Source: Anaerolinea sp.
Lineage (GTDB): Bacteria; Chloroflexota; Anaerolineae; Anaerolineales; Anaerolineaceae
Length of the DNA stretch: 64,000 bases
NCBI GenBank assembly: GCA_013824865.1
Contig: PNON01000001.1
Coordinates: 1-64,000, forward strand
Direction of reading: 5' to 3'
The position numbers and the translations under genes are program-made. Within the stretch, counting starts at the first letter, position 1. The number at the start of each line of letters is the position of its first letter. The notes beneath the pieces are model-generated. The model searched no databases, had not been told where the DNA came from, and saw only the letters and a program-made list of their open reading frames with translations. Below are positions 30,391 through 41,186 of this stretch, piece by piece.

Positions 30391-31812
30391 ATGCAAATTC
30401 ACTTCAATGGCGCAGCTCGCACGGTGACCGGGTCACAGTATCTGTTGGAGATCAATGGCAGCAGGCTGCTCCTGGAGTGCGGATTATATCAGGGGCATCG
30501 TGACGAAGCTTTGAACAGGAACCGCGGTTTCCGTTTCGCAGTATCCAAGCTGGACGCAGTGATCCTTTCTCACGCGCATATAGATCATAGCGGCAACCTG
30601 CCAAGCCTGATTGCTGCAGGATACACTGGACCCATATATGCCACGCCAGCCACCAAAGATCTGACAGACATCATGCTGCAGGATTCAGCTCATATTCAGG
30701 AAGCAGACGCGGAATACATCAATAAGAAGAATTTGCGCAGGGGGTTACCTCCTGTGCATCCGCTCTACAACTACCATAATGCTACCCAGGTGAGCCAGCA
30801 GGTGCTGCCAGCGGAATACAATCAAGAATTTCCTGTCATACCTGGAGTTACAGCCCGTCTGTTAGATGCGGGACATATTCTTGGCTCAGCGGCTGTGGTG
30901 CTTAACATTGACGACCACGGGAAAAAGCTCAAATTCTGGTTCTCAGGAGATATCGGCAGGCGTGGTCTGGCTCTGGTGCGCGACCCGATCATGCCGGAGG
31001 ATGGTATTGATCTCATGATGATGGAGTGCACATATGGCGATAAATCGCACTCCAATCCAGATATTGCAATTGAGGAATTAAAGAATGTTATCTTGCGTAC
31101 GATTGAAAGACGGGGGAAGGTCATCATACCGGCTTTCGCAGTGGGCCGCACACAAGAGCTGGTATACGTATTGAATCAGTTGATGACTGAAAGAGATCTT
31201 CCCCGTATCCCGGTTTATGTGGACAGTCCGTTGGCAGTACGCACTACTGAAGTCTATACCCGTCACCTGGAATGCTACGACGCGGAGACACGTCTTTTCG
31301 TACAGGAAAATCGCCACCCAGCGCTTGAGTTTGATATGCTGACGTATATTAAATCCGTGGATGAATCCAAAGCATTGAATGACCGGCATGACCCCATGAT
31401 CATCATTTCCGCTTCCGGCATGTCAGAATTCGGACGTGTGCTGCATCATCTGAAAAACAACATCGAAGATCCGCGCAACACTGTGATCATTGTGTCATGG
31501 CAGGCACCGCACACCTTGGGTCGGCGAATCGCTGAACGACAACCGGTGGTTAAGATCTATGGCGAGGAATATCAACTACGGGCGGAGGTGGCCACCATTG
31601 GTGGACTTTCAGCACATGCGGGGCAGGACCAGCTTGTGCAATATGCAGGCAGGTTGAGCGCAGATGCGCAGCAATTGATCCTGGTGCATGGCGAAGAGAA
31701 TGCTTACGCTGGTTTGAAATCAAGGCTGGATACCATGAAGCTGCCAGCGGTCATCTACCCTGAGTATAGGGATGTCTACGAGAGTGAATCGAGAACCCTG
31801 GTAGCAGGATAA
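30391..31812 (+). CDS. beta-CASP metallo-hydrolase (RNA-processing exonuclease-like)
   Basis: LSHAHIDHSGNLP, MECTYGDKSH, IIPAFAVGRTQELVYVL, SAHAGQDQL. Confidence 0.92.
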   Translation: MQIHFNGAARTVTGSQYLLEINGSRLLLECGLYQGHRDEALNRNRGFRFAVSKLDAVILSHAHIDHSGNLPSLIAAGYTGPIYATPATKDLTDIMLQDSAHIQEADAEYINKKNLRRGLPPVHPLYNYHNATQVSQQVLPAEYNQEFPVIPGVTARLLDAGHILGSAAVVLNIDDHGKKLKFWFSGDIGRRGLALVRDPIMPEDGIDLMMMECTYGDKSHSNPDIAIEELKNVILRTIERRGKVIIPAFAVGRTQELVYVLNQLMTERDLPRIPVYVDSPLAVRTTEVYTRHLECYDAETRLFVQENRHPALEFDMLTYIKSVDESKALNDRHDPMIIISASGMSEFGRVLHHLKNNIEDPRNTVIIVSWQAPHTLGRRIAERQPVVKIYGEEYQLRAEVATIGGLSAHAGQDQLVQYAGRLSADAQQLILVHGEENAYAGLKSRLDTMKLPAVIYPEYRDVYESESRTLVAG

Positions 31813-31902
31813 GGTGGTGTCAGGTTCCATGGAATGATTCTAGAGCTGATGCCAAGATCTGCGTAATATTCGCAGCGGGTCTGATATAATTCAATTTGGA
31901 TT

Positions 31903-31990
31903 GGAGAGGTGCCGGAGTGGTTGATCGGGGCGGTCTCGAAAACCGTTGTGGCCCTCTGGACCACCGTGGGTTCGAATCCCACCCTCTCCG
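31903..31990 (+). tRNA. tRNA-Ser(CGA)
   Basis: GGAGAGG/CCTCTCC acceptor, anticodon loop CTCGAAA, long variable arm, GTTCGAATCCCAC T-arm; CCA not encoded. Confidence 0.95.
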
Positions 31991-31991
31991 C

Positions 31992-32015
31992 AAAAACGCC
32001 ACAAGGCGTTTTTTT
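31992..32015 (+). terminator. terminator after tRNA-Ser
   Basis: aaaaacgcc-acaa-ggcgttttttt. Confidence 0.8.
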
Positions 32016-32098
32016 CTTTATATGGTGGGAAATTAACTAATTCGGCATGAATCCTGCAAGCTCTACCTCAAGTGATGTATATGTCGCAAAGGATAACC

Positions 32099-34402
32099 AT
32101 GGCAAAACAGGTTAAGTATACGAGAGGTGGCAAAAATGGTGATTCGCGCATGGGCAGCAGCCGGGGGAAGGTGGTGCGCGGGGTATATACACCAACATCA
32201 CAGCAGCGAGCCAAGTCGGCGAAAAAAGGCGGCTTGAATGTTACTGCGGAACGGAAGCTGGATATTATTGGCGGTTTGCTGGTACTCGTGGGGATATTCT
32301 CCGGGCTTGCGTTGATGAGCCGCGGCAGCGATTTTGCAGCCTGGTGGGCAGGTGTGTTGAAATGGCTGGTGGGGTGGGGTGTGATTATCATTCCATTGGG
32401 GTTGATCGCTGCAGGCATGTTTCTTATTCTCCGGCGAATTGAAAAGCTTCCACACCTGCCACTTGAACAGATCTCCGGCATCGTGCTCCTTTACCTTGAC
32501 TTGTTAGCACTCATGCATTTTATGGGTGGTGGATTGGATAATCCTTACTTATTGGCGGAACAGGGGCGGGGTGGGGGGTTTATTGGAGGTTCCATCATGA
32601 ATTTCCTGGTGGAAACATTGGGCGGATTTGGTGCCTTCCTGGTGATGCTGGCAGCGCTGCTGGTCGGCCTCATCCTCGCCTTCGATGTTTCGCTGGCTCA
32701 GATCCTTGAATTAGCACGGGAGAATCTCCGCGGCATCCGGTTGCCAGTCAGCGGCTCGAACACAGAGATACACACCTACCGACCGCCACAAGATGCTTAT
32801 GATGACGAGTTCCAACCCATTCCATCGAACAGCTCACAGGCGACGGTGATCACCTCTTCTGCACAAGATATGCCGGAGAAGGAAAAAAGAGAGCCTGAGA
32901 CACACTGGGTGCTGCCAAAAATGGAAACCATTCTTGAATATGGCATTCCCCGGGTGGAAAATGAGAAGCAGGATATGGAACGGGCGCGGATCATAGAAGA
33001 GACTCTTGCGTCCCTGGGAGCGCCCGGCCGGGTGGTGGAAATTCTCAGTGGGCCATCAGTGACCCTATTTGGCGTGGAACCAGACTTTGTAGAGACCCGC
33101 TCAGGATCCATGCGGGTGAGGGTGGCCAAGATTGTTTCCCTATCACATGACCTGGCAATGGCGCTGGCGGCCACACGCATCCGCATCCAGGCGCCGGTTC
33201 CCGGGCAGAATTATGTGGGTATTGAAGTGCCCAATGAATCCATCAGTATTGTCCGTTTACGTGATGTGATGGATAGCCCGGCATATAAGCGTAAAAAATC
33301 CCCGTTGCGTATTCCATTGGGGAAGGATGTATCCGGAACTCCATTAGCCTCAGACCTGGCTTCCATGCCCCACCTGCTCATTGCAGGCGCCACAGGTTCA
33401 GGTAAATCAGTATGTGTTAATTCCATCCTTACCAGTCTGCTCATCAACAACACACCGGAAGACTTGCGCTTGATCCTGGTAGACCCCAAGCGAGTGGAGT
33501 TGATCGGTTATGACGGTATCCCGCACCTTCTTACTCCTGTTATTGTGGATGTGGACAGGGTGGTGGGTGCCCTGCAATGGATGATGCGCGAGATGGATTC
33601 TCGCTATCATAAATTCGCGGCAGCTGGTGCCAGGAATCTGGATGATTATAATGCCAGGATGCAACTGCGCGGCGAGCGCAAGCTGCCCATCCTGGTTATC
33701 GTGATTGATGAAATGGCAGACCTGATGATGCTGGCGCAAAATGAAACTGAAGCGGTCATTGCCCGGTTGGCGCAAATGGCCAGGGCAACCGGACTTCACC
33801 TGATTATTGCCACACAACGACCATCGACAGATATTATTACCGGAAACATAAAAGCTAACTTCCCTTCGCGCATTGCTTTTACTGTAGCCAGCAATACAGA
33901 TAGCCGGGTGGTGCTGGATCAGCCAGGTGCTGAGCGTTTATTGGGACGGGGCGACATGCTTTTCCAGGCTCCAGACGCCTCAGCGCCAGTCCGCATGCAG
34001 GGTACGTACGTGTCAGATGATGAGATTCAAAAAGTGGTGGATTATTGGAAGAATGCTGCCAATCAGGGGAGTGAAACGGAATTTACTGCAGGATTAGTCG
34101 ATCAGGCAGATGGCTTGCCAATAGGCGGCAATTATCAGCAACCCGATTTATTCAGCGAAACCGCCGTGGGAAAGCACCGGCTGGATCCAGTGACAAACGA
34201 AGCCATTGATCTAATCCGACGGGAAGGGCGGGCGAGTATTTCACTGCTGCAGAAACGCATGCGTATTGGGTACACCCGTGCCGCCCGGCTGATCGATTAC
34301 ATGGAAGAGAATAAGATCATCAGCCCGCAACTTCCAAATTCGCAAACGCGCGAGGTACTGGATTATGGACCTACTGCTCCACCAGTGGATGATGGTATAT
34401 AG
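32099..34402 (+). CDS. ftsK: FtsK/SpoIIIE DNA translocase
   Basis: TM N-terminus, LLIAGATGSGKSVCVNSILTSLL, VIDEMADLMM, C-terminal gamma winged helix. Confidence 0.95.
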   Translation: MAKQVKYTRGGKNGDSRMGSSRGKVVRGVYTPTSQQRAKSAKKGGLNVTAERKLDIIGGLLVLVGIFSGLALMSRGSDFAAWWAGVLKWLVGWGVIIIPLGLIAAGMFLILRRIEKLPHLPLEQISGIVLLYLDLLALMHFMGGGLDNPYLLAEQGRGGGFIGGSIMNFLVETLGGFGAFLVMLAALLVGLILAFDVSLAQILELARENLRGIRLPVSGSNTEIHTYRPPQDAYDDEFQPIPSNSSQATVITSSAQDMPEKEKREPETHWVLPKMETILEYGIPRVENEKQDMERARIIEETLASLGAPGRVVEILSGPSVTLFGVEPDFVETRSGSMRVRVAKIVSLSHDLAMALAATRIRIQAPVPGQNYVGIEVPNESISIVRLRDVMDSPAYKRKKSPLRIPLGKDVSGTPLASDLASMPHLLIAGATGSGKSVCVNSILTSLLINNTPEDLRLILVDPKRVELIGYDGIPHLLTPVIVDVDRVVGALQWMMREMDSRYHKFAAAGARNLDDYNARMQLRGERKLPILVIVIDEMADLMMLAQNETEAVIARLAQMARATGLHLIIATQRPSTDIITGNIKANFPSRIAFTVASNTDSRVVLDQPGAERLLGRGDMLFQAPDASAPVRMQGTYVSDDEIQKVVDYWKNAANQGSETEFTAGLVDQADGLPIGGNYQQPDLFSETAVGKHRLDPVTNEAIDLIRREGRASISLLQKRMRIGYTRAARLIDYMEENKIISPQLPNSQTREVLDYGPTAPPVDDGI

Positions 34403-34559
34403 TATTTTCTTTGTCTCTGATATGATAACCAACCTATAATCTTTCGTTCAATTCCATAAAGGGGGTTGATTAATATTATTCTGAGGTGACCCCAGACCAG
34501 TACCAGGATAATGAATGTCATCATCAGGCGGTCCTATCAAATTATGGTATCATTTGCAC

Positions 34560-34898
34560 ATGGACGACAAAATTACAATCATAGAAGGACCCACTCCGCA
34601 GTTCATCCATGTGGATGAGGACTGGGCCAGGGGTATTGCCGAGGGGCCGATGAGCCACCATTTCCGATTAACAAATTTACGTACCTTCAATGGCTCTGCG
34701 CTCATCGAACGATGTTACCGGGCCTGGCATACCCAGGGAATGATGTACCTGGAATATAGGGATGAGATGGGATTGACTTTGGAGACTCCCATCCTGGCAG
34801 CCCGGTCTATGGAATCGCCAGAGGGGCAGGTACTCCAGCTCTGGGTGCGGATGGATGAAGAAGAGGAGCCGGAACCACATTCCGGCGAAGAAGAATAG
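34560..34898 (+). CDS. hypothetical protein
   Basis: 112 aa ORF between ftsK and the att-like repeat. Confidence 0.5.
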   Translation: MDDKITIIEGPTPQFIHVDEDWARGIAEGPMSHHFRLTNLRTFNGSALIERCYRAWHTQGMMYLEYRDEMGLTLETPILAARSMESPEGQVLQLWVRMDEEEEPEPHSGEEE

Positions 34899-34965
34899 CT
34901 ACAAAATCTCCCGGTGAAAAGCCGGGAGTTGAATATTTCTAATTAGTTTATTTACCTAAAAAAGC

Positions 34966-35004
34966 AACAAACGTGCGGGTGAGGGGGGCACCCGAACGTT
35001 TGTT
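34966..35004. repeat. 16-bp inverted repeat near the island boundary
   Basis: aacaaacgtgcgggtg/cacccgaacgtttgtt, one mismatch, 7-nt loop. Confidence 0.75.
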
Positions 35005-35068
35005 AATTTAATGATATCATGTCTAACTAAAAAGTCAATAGTTAAATATTAGAAAATATTAATATTTA

Positions 35069-35096
35069 GTGCCCCAGGAGGGACTCGAACCCTCAA
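35069..35096. repeat. partial tRNA-Arg 3' end duplicate (candidate att site)
   Basis: gtgccccaggagggactcgaaccctcaa, 28 nt identical to 46300-46327. Confidence 0.85.
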
Positions 35097-35129
35097 AGGT
35101 ATTTTTATTGTTTGATATAATCGAAGACA

Positions 35130-36821
35130 ATGGATAGCAAAATTAAGATCAATACACCGCGTATCAGTTCTCCTGCCGAAATAGACCTCGCTGCATTTGA
35201 TCTTTGGTTAAAAAATGGAGTACGGAATTCCGAAAAAGATTTCCATATAGCTCAACTATTACAATTAATTTTAGACAATATTCCTCAGGAAGTCTTTTGG
35301 AAGAATCGTGATTCAGTTTATGTTTGGTGTAATAGTAAATTTGCCATTGCAGCTGGTGTAGGGACCCCGGATAAGATAGTTGGCAAGACAGATTATGATT
35401 TAGCCTGGACAAAAGAGCAGGCTAATTGGTTCCGTCTTGTCGATCAGCGTGTTATGCAAAATAACTCTCCTGAATACCACATATTCGAACCACAAACGCA
35501 AGCAAATGGCCGAAATGCTTGGCTAGTTACGAACAAAATGCCTTTACATGATAAAGATGGTAATGTAGTGGGAATTCTGGGTACAGCTGAAGACGATTCA
35601 AAACGGAAGGAAGCTCAAGACACCTTACAAAAGGCGCATACTGAACTAGAAATGCGCGTTAAGGAACGTACAGCAGCTGAACGGGAGCAGCGGAATCTGG
35701 CAGAGGCTTTACAGGAGACTTCCTCGATACTAAGCAGCACACTTAACTTGGATGAAGTTCTTGACCGAATTCTGGTTGCAATAGGACGTGTTGTTCCCCA
35801 TGAAACAACGAATATCATCCTGGTTAACGAATCACAGGCACATGTAGTGCGTTCACGTGATCAGGCTGGTAAGTATGGTATTTCGCAAAATCAGGACGAG
35901 GTTTTCCCCCTAAATGATTTCCCGAATCTTTCGTCTATGGCCTCGAACCAACAACCCTTGATCATCAGCGAAACACAAAGCAATCCGTTTTGGATCCAAA
36001 AAGCAAAAACCTCTTGGGTTCGTTCTTATCTCGGTGCACCAATTCAAAAAGATGGAAAAGTAATTGGCTTTATTAACCTAAACAGTGCTACCCCAAACTT
36101 CTTCAATGCATTACACGCTGAGAGGTTAAGAGCCTTTGCTGATCAAGCAGCTATTGCGATTAATAATGCGCGCCTATACAGCCAAGCACAGGAATTGGCC
36201 ACATTAAAGGAGAGACAACGTTTAGCTCGTGATTTACATGACGCTGTCAGTCAAACCTTATGGACAGCCTGTTTAATTGCAGATGTCTTACCAACCATTT
36301 GGAAAGAAGACCCAATCGAAGGACATCGTAATCTTGAAAAATTGCAGCGACTTACCCGCGGAGCTTTGGCTGAGATGCGGACATTACTCCTTGAATTACG
36401 ACCAAAGGGATTAGTGGAAGCCACTCTCGGAAATTTGTTGGAACAACTTGCCCAAGCGCTTATGAGCAGAAAAAAATTAAATATCACAGTAATAACAGAG
36501 GGAGCAAGTCAGATACCTCCAGATATTCAGATAGGTTTTTATCGACTTGCTCAAGAGTCTTTGAATAATATTGCAAAGCATTCTAGAGCAACAACCGCAG
36601 TAATCAACCTTCAATGTCAAGCCGAGAGAGTAAAGCTAGTTATCCAGGACAACGGACGAGGATTTGAAATGAATAAAATTTCTCCAGAGAGTTTGGGAAT
36701 TAGTATAATGAAGGAACGTGCTGATACTATTGGTGCCGCTTTAGAAATTTTAAGTGATCAAGGTCATGGAGTTTGTGTCACGGTGGTGTGGCCGGCAACT
36801 ACCTCAGGGAATGCAAATTGA
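35130..36821 (+). CDS. PAS-GAF histidine kinase, NarX/HisKA_3 type
   Basis: PAS, GAF, RQRLARDLHDAVSQTLW H-box, HATPase DNGRGF. Confidence 0.9.
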   Translation: MDSKIKINTPRISSPAEIDLAAFDLWLKNGVRNSEKDFHIAQLLQLILDNIPQEVFWKNRDSVYVWCNSKFAIAAGVGTPDKIVGKTDYDLAWTKEQANWFRLVDQRVMQNNSPEYHIFEPQTQANGRNAWLVTNKMPLHDKDGNVVGILGTAEDDSKRKEAQDTLQKAHTELEMRVKERTAAEREQRNLAEALQETSSILSSTLNLDEVLDRILVAIGRVVPHETTNIILVNESQAHVVRSRDQAGKYGISQNQDEVFPLNDFPNLSSMASNQQPLIISETQSNPFWIQKAKTSWVRSYLGAPIQKDGKVIGFINLNSATPNFFNALHAERLRAFADQAAIAINNARLYSQAQELATLKERQRLARDLHDAVSQTLWTACLIADVLPTIWKEDPIEGHRNLEKLQRLTRGALAEMRTLLLELRPKGLVEATLGNLLEQLAQALMSRKKLNITVITEGASQIPPDIQIGFYRLAQESLNNIAKHSRATTAVINLQCQAERVKLVIQDNGRGFEMNKISPESLGISIMKERADTIGAALEILSDQGHGVCVTVVWPATTSGNAN

Positions 36822-37456
36822 TGAAATCAAGGAAGATTAGAGTATTAATCGTAGATGATCATGATATGTTACGTGAAGGTTTGACTTCCTTTCTGCGCGC
36901 ATTCCCTGATCTAGAAATGGTAGGAGAGGCGTCCAGTGGAAGTGAAGCTATTAGATTGTGCCGTGACCTGAAACCAGAAGTTGTTTTGATCGATCTCATA
37001 ATGCCAGAAATTGATGGTGTGTCTGCTATTCAAGTTATTCATCAAGAACTTCCGGATATCCACTTTATTGCGCTTTCCAGTTTTAATGAAGACGATTTAA
37101 TAAAAGCTGCATTAAGAGCAGGTGCGACTGGTTACTTATTAAAGAATGTCTCTGCGGATCGGTTAGCAGAAGCAATCCGCGCATCTAATGTTGGACTTCC
37201 AATTCTATCCCCGGAGATTGCCCAGATAATCTTACAAAAGCATGATTCGCCTGTCACACCAAATGGAAATAGATTGTCTCATCGCGAAAAAGAAGTTCTA
37301 AACTTGATGATTACAGGACTATCCAATGCGGAAATTGGGAGTCAACTGAACATTAGTACATTTACAGTTAAGAATCACGTAAGTAATATCCTGGTAAAAA
37401 TGAACGTTTCCAGCAGAACTGAAGCCGTTAGTCAAGCGTTACAACGAGACAAATAG
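36821..37456 (+). CDS. NarL/LuxR-family response regulator
   Basis: Receiver VLIVDDHDMLREGL, IDLIMPEIDG, C-terminal HTH LSHREKEVLNLMITGLSNAEIG; 1-nt overlap with kinase stop. Confidence 0.93.
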   Translation: MKSRKIRVLIVDDHDMLREGLTSFLRAFPDLEMVGEASSGSEAIRLCRDLKPEVVLIDLIMPEIDGVSAIQVIHQELPDIHFIALSSFNEDDLIKAALRAGATGYLLKNVSADRLAEAIRASNVGLPILSPEIAQIILQKHDSPVTPNGNRLSHREKEVLNLMITGLSNAEIGSQLNISTFTVKNHVSNILVKMNVSSRTEAVSQALQRDK

Positions 37457-37828
37457 TCCGATTGGACTACTCCTTTATTCATAGCAATAATCCCTCCTCG
37501 TAGCCACAGAGAAATGATTATTTTTTTGTATCATAAGTAAATGTAATACGGTTTCTTAAAATTGATGAAAGCTTAGAATTCATTGAGGATTTATTATTAG
37601 CTTGTAATTATTAAACTTTCCAAACCGCCATTAATCAATACTGGTTCAATGACAAACCACATCATAGTATCTTGTCAGGAGGATAATGTATTACTTAAAA
37701 CTAGTTAGGTATACATTAAGGTTGAATTCTATTCTGGTCTGAATAGCGGGGAATGATATGAATGTCTTAAGTACCAGGCACCCAACTATCCAATCTCAAT
37801 AATTCCAATTGAAACCAGGACAATCTTT

Positions 37829-38689
37829 ATGGAACTAAAATTCACAATTTTAATTCTCAATGGATTAACGCAAGCAGCAATCCTTTTTGTGTTAGGATCC
37901 GGTTTGACATTAGCTTTTGGTCTGATGCGTGTTGTGAATTTAGGCCACGGCGCTTTTTATATGCTAGGGGGATATCTGGGGTGGTCTGTTGTAAAGGCCA
38001 CAGGAAACTGGCCATTGGCACTAATTGTTGGCGGTCTGGCTATTGCACTATTAGGTTTATTGTTTGAAAAGACAATGCTCGGTCGTGTAAGAGGTAGAGA
38101 CCTCCCTGAAACACTTCTTACGGTTGCCCTCTCGATGATCATTTCGGATATTTGTTTGATATTTTGGGCACGCACCGCAATCACATTAAACGTGCCGCAA
38201 TACCTGAATCCACCAATCACCCTCTTGGGATTAACATACCCGGGTTTTCGTTACTTGATGATGGCTATCAGTATTTTCATTGCAGTTTCTCTTTGGGTCA
38301 TTCTTTACAAGACAAACCTTGGAAGAGCGGTTCGCGCTGGGGTTGATGATCGTGAAACAGTCAGCGCATTAGGCATAAACATCAATAAAATATACTCTAT
38401 TGTGTTTGTTCTTTCTGCTCTTTTAGCCGGTCTAGCAGGAGTTCTTGGTGGGTCATATCTGCAGCTTAGCCCAGGCGGTGATACTACGATCCTGACATTA
38501 TCCCTTGTTGTAATTATTGTTGGAGGAATGGGCAGCTTACTGGGTGCAGTTGTTAGCTCGATTATTTTAGGACAAATTATGTCCTTTGGCTTGGCTTTTG
38601 CCCCCCAATATTCTTACTTCCTGATTTTTATCCCTATGGCCCTGGTACTGGCATTACGCCCTCAAGGTCTATTTGGGAGGCAGATATGA
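37829..38689 (+). CDS. livH: branched-chain amino acid-type ABC permease (LivH family)
   Basis: GLTLAFGLMRVVNLGHGAFYMLGGY. Confidence 0.88.
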   Translation: MELKFTILILNGLTQAAILFVLGSGLTLAFGLMRVVNLGHGAFYMLGGYLGWSVVKATGNWPLALIVGGLAIALLGLLFEKTMLGRVRGRDLPETLLTVALSMIISDICLIFWARTAITLNVPQYLNPPITLLGLTYPGFRYLMMAISIFIAVSLWVILYKTNLGRAVRAGVDDRETVSALGININKIYSIVFVLSALLAGLAGVLGGSYLQLSPGGDTTILTLSLVVIIVGGMGSLLGAVVSSIILGQIMSFGLAFAPQYSYFLIFIPMALVLALRPQGLFGRQI

Positions 38690-39699
38690 GTTTCATGCGT
38701 AACAATACGATCAAATCAATCTTTTATGTCATTGCCACCATATTGTTGGTTCTTTTACCATTTTATGTAGGTCAATATACAGTCACGACATTTATCAGAA
38801 TTATCTATTTCGGATTTCTTTCCCTTTCAATGGGATTTCTGATTGGCCAAGGGGGCATGGTTAGTCTAACTCAAACAGCTTTTTTTGGACTAAGCGGATA
38901 TATCATTGGTCTTTTTGGTGTCGAGCGGGGATTAATTTTCCCCTGGCCGGATTTGATGGCGATTGGTGCCGTCTTGATTTTGGCTTTTCTGTTTGGAATT
39001 ATTGCAATGCGTACTCATAAGATCGTTTTCCTTATGATTACATTGGCTTTTGGACAAGTATGCTGGGCATTCGCAGCTCAAAATACAACAATACTTCGGG
39101 GTTGGTCGGGTATCCGCGGAATCCGTCCTTTTGTAATATACGGAATCAACTTCAATGAATATCAAAATTTTTATTGGGCTTCGCTTGTCTTGTTTTTCTT
39201 GAGCGTTTTTATCCTTTGGCGAATAACTAAATCGCCATTTGGTTTAGCGCTGAATGGTATCCGTGAGAATCCAAAACGCATGGCAGCAATTGGTTACCCA
39301 GTTTATTGGATTCGAGTCGTTGCTTTCCTGATTGCCGCAGTCTATGCCGGTCTGGGGGGAATTCTCGCAGCATACAACACCGGGATCATCATGCCCACCA
39401 CTATTCAATTAAGTCGAACAATTTGGGTGTTGTTGACAGTTATTCTGGGTGGAGCTTCCTACTTTTTTGGTCCTATCGTCGGAACAGCAATTGCGGTTTG
39501 GTTGGATGTGCTAATCAGCGGTGTCACAGAAAGATATAACCTAGTCATTGGAGTGATTTTCCTATTAATTGTGCTCTTTTCGCCTACAGGCGTGATCGGT
39601 ATTTTCGATACTTTGCGGAAAGACAAGAAATTTACGATTACTAATATATTTTCCTTTAAAAAGAGAAGATATATCCAAAAACATAAAAGGAGGTGGTGA
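38686..39699 (+). CDS. livM: branched-chain amino acid-type ABC permease (LivM family)
   Basis: GFLSLSMGFLIGQGGMVSLTQTAFFGLSGY; overlaps livH stop. Confidence 0.87.
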   Translation: MSFMRNNTIKSIFYVIATILLVLLPFYVGQYTVTTFIRIIYFGFLSLSMGFLIGQGGMVSLTQTAFFGLSGYIIGLFGVERGLIFPWPDLMAIGAVLILAFLFGIIAMRTHKIVFLMITLAFGQVCWAFAAQNTTILRGWSGIRGIRPFVIYGINFNEYQNFYWASLVLFFLSVFILWRITKSPFGLALNGIRENPKRMAAIGYPVYWIRVVAFLIAAVYAGLGGILAAYNTGIIMPTTIQLSRTIWVLLTVILGGASYFFGPIVGTAIAVWLDVLISGVTERYNLVIGVIFLLIVLFSPTGVIGIFDTLRKDKKFTITNIFSFKKRRYIQKHKRRW

Positions 39700-39790
39700 G
39701 AATCTCGTGTAATTGTATCCATAGGCTGGAGTAAAGCTAACCCTGTTGGAAGATGTATTCAAACCAAATTATAAAAGGAGAGAATAAGAA

Positions 39791-41143
39791 ATGATGAAAA
39801 AGCTGTTATTGATTGTCACGATTGTAATGATAACCAGCATGCTTTTATCCGCATGTGGTGTACCCGCTGTCGCCCCTGCACCAGCAGAACCAGCCGCTCC
39901 TGCAGCGGTTGGTGAAATTAAAATCGGCATGATCAGTGCTTTTACTGGTCTATTCTCGGGTTTTGGTGAAATGCAGAAACAGGGCGCGGTATTAGCATTG
40001 GAAGAAGCTAATTATATGGCCGGCGGTAAAAAGATCGTTCTCATTATGGAGGATGATCAGCTCGATAATGAACAGGCTATCACAAAATCCAAAAAACTTG
40101 TAGAGCAGGACAAAATCGACATATTAACGGGTATGGTGTCAGGTGACGAAGGTCTTGCAGTTGCAGATTATATGAAAGATAAGAACATCCCTGTCATTCC
40201 TATGTATTCTGCCTCAGAAGATATAACAATGCGCGAATTCCATCCAATGATTGTGCGCACAACCTGGACAGGTGCTCAATCAATGGACGTTTTCGGTTAT
40301 TGGCTAGCAACCCAAAAAGGTTGGAAAAAGGTTTATCAAATCGGCGAAGATTATTCGTATCCCTGGAACCAGGGCGGTGGCTTCATGCGTGGTTTCTGCC
40401 GCGGTGGTGGTGAAGAAGTTACAAGTGTTTGGTCTCCACCAGGATCCACTTCCGACTTTTCTTCAATGATCGCTTCCATTCCTTTGGATCAAGGATATGA
40501 TGCGGTTCTGTATAACGGTGGTGGTGGCGATGCGGTTAACTTTGTAAAGCAATTTGTGGAATTGGGATATCACAAAAAGATCGCATTGATTGGACAATCA
40601 AATACGTTTGAAAAACCTGATCTTGACGCTTTGCCTGCCGATATTGTTGGCGCCTATTCCCCACACCATACAGCTGACGATCTCAATACTCCAGAATGGA
40701 ACACTTTTAAGGAAGCTTTCAACAAGCGTTGGGGTCGGAATCCATCAGCTGCTTCTGAATTCGCCTATTCTTCAATGCGGGTGATCCTACGCGCTATCGA
40801 TGCTTTGAATGGTGACATCTCTGATAAGACCGCTCTGGTTGACGCAATGCTCAAGGTTGATATGACTGATGATCCGCGCGGACCGGTTTCCCTTGATCCG
40901 AAATTTCATGCTGCAATAGGGAACGTTTATATCCGTGAAGTATCCAAAGCGGAAGATGGAACCTTATATAACAAGGGAATTTGGACTGTAAAGAATGTAA
41001 GCCAGTTTGGTCCATACGATCCTGATACCTACTTGAAGCAACCGATTGATGGTAATACGTATCCACCACAGAAATGCTCTGACTTCCCACCCGAGATGTT
41101 GGAAGCTGCAAATATCTATGAATTTGTGGAGTTTGGCAAATAA
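39791..41143 (+). CDS. ABC substrate-binding lipoprotein (Peripla_BP_6)
   Basis: Lipobox LLSACG; IKIGMISAFTGLFSGFGEMQKQGAVLALEEAN. Confidence 0.9.
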   Translation: MMKKLLLIVTIVMITSMLLSACGVPAVAPAPAEPAAPAAVGEIKIGMISAFTGLFSGFGEMQKQGAVLALEEANYMAGGKKIVLIMEDDQLDNEQAITKSKKLVEQDKIDILTGMVSGDEGLAVADYMKDKNIPVIPMYSASEDITMREFHPMIVRTTWTGAQSMDVFGYWLATQKGWKKVYQIGEDYSYPWNQGGGFMRGFCRGGGEEVTSVWSPPGSTSDFSSMIASIPLDQGYDAVLYNGGGGDAVNFVKQFVELGYHKKIALIGQSNTFEKPDLDALPADIVGAYSPHHTADDLNTPEWNTFKEAFNKRWGRNPSAASEFAYSSMRVILRAIDALNGDISDKTALVDAMLKVDMTDDPRGPVSLDPKFHAAIGNVYIREVSKAEDGTLYNKGIWTVKNVSQFGPYDPDTYLKQPIDGNTYPPQKCSDFPPEMLEAANIYEFVEFGK

Positions 41144-41186
41144 TTGCATTTCTGATATATCTACTGAAATAAATTAACAGGAGAAT

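Noticed and set aside
31903-35096. tRNA-Ser as an integration site
   Set aside because: No duplicate of its 3' end seen nearby; ftsK immediately downstream looks like core genome
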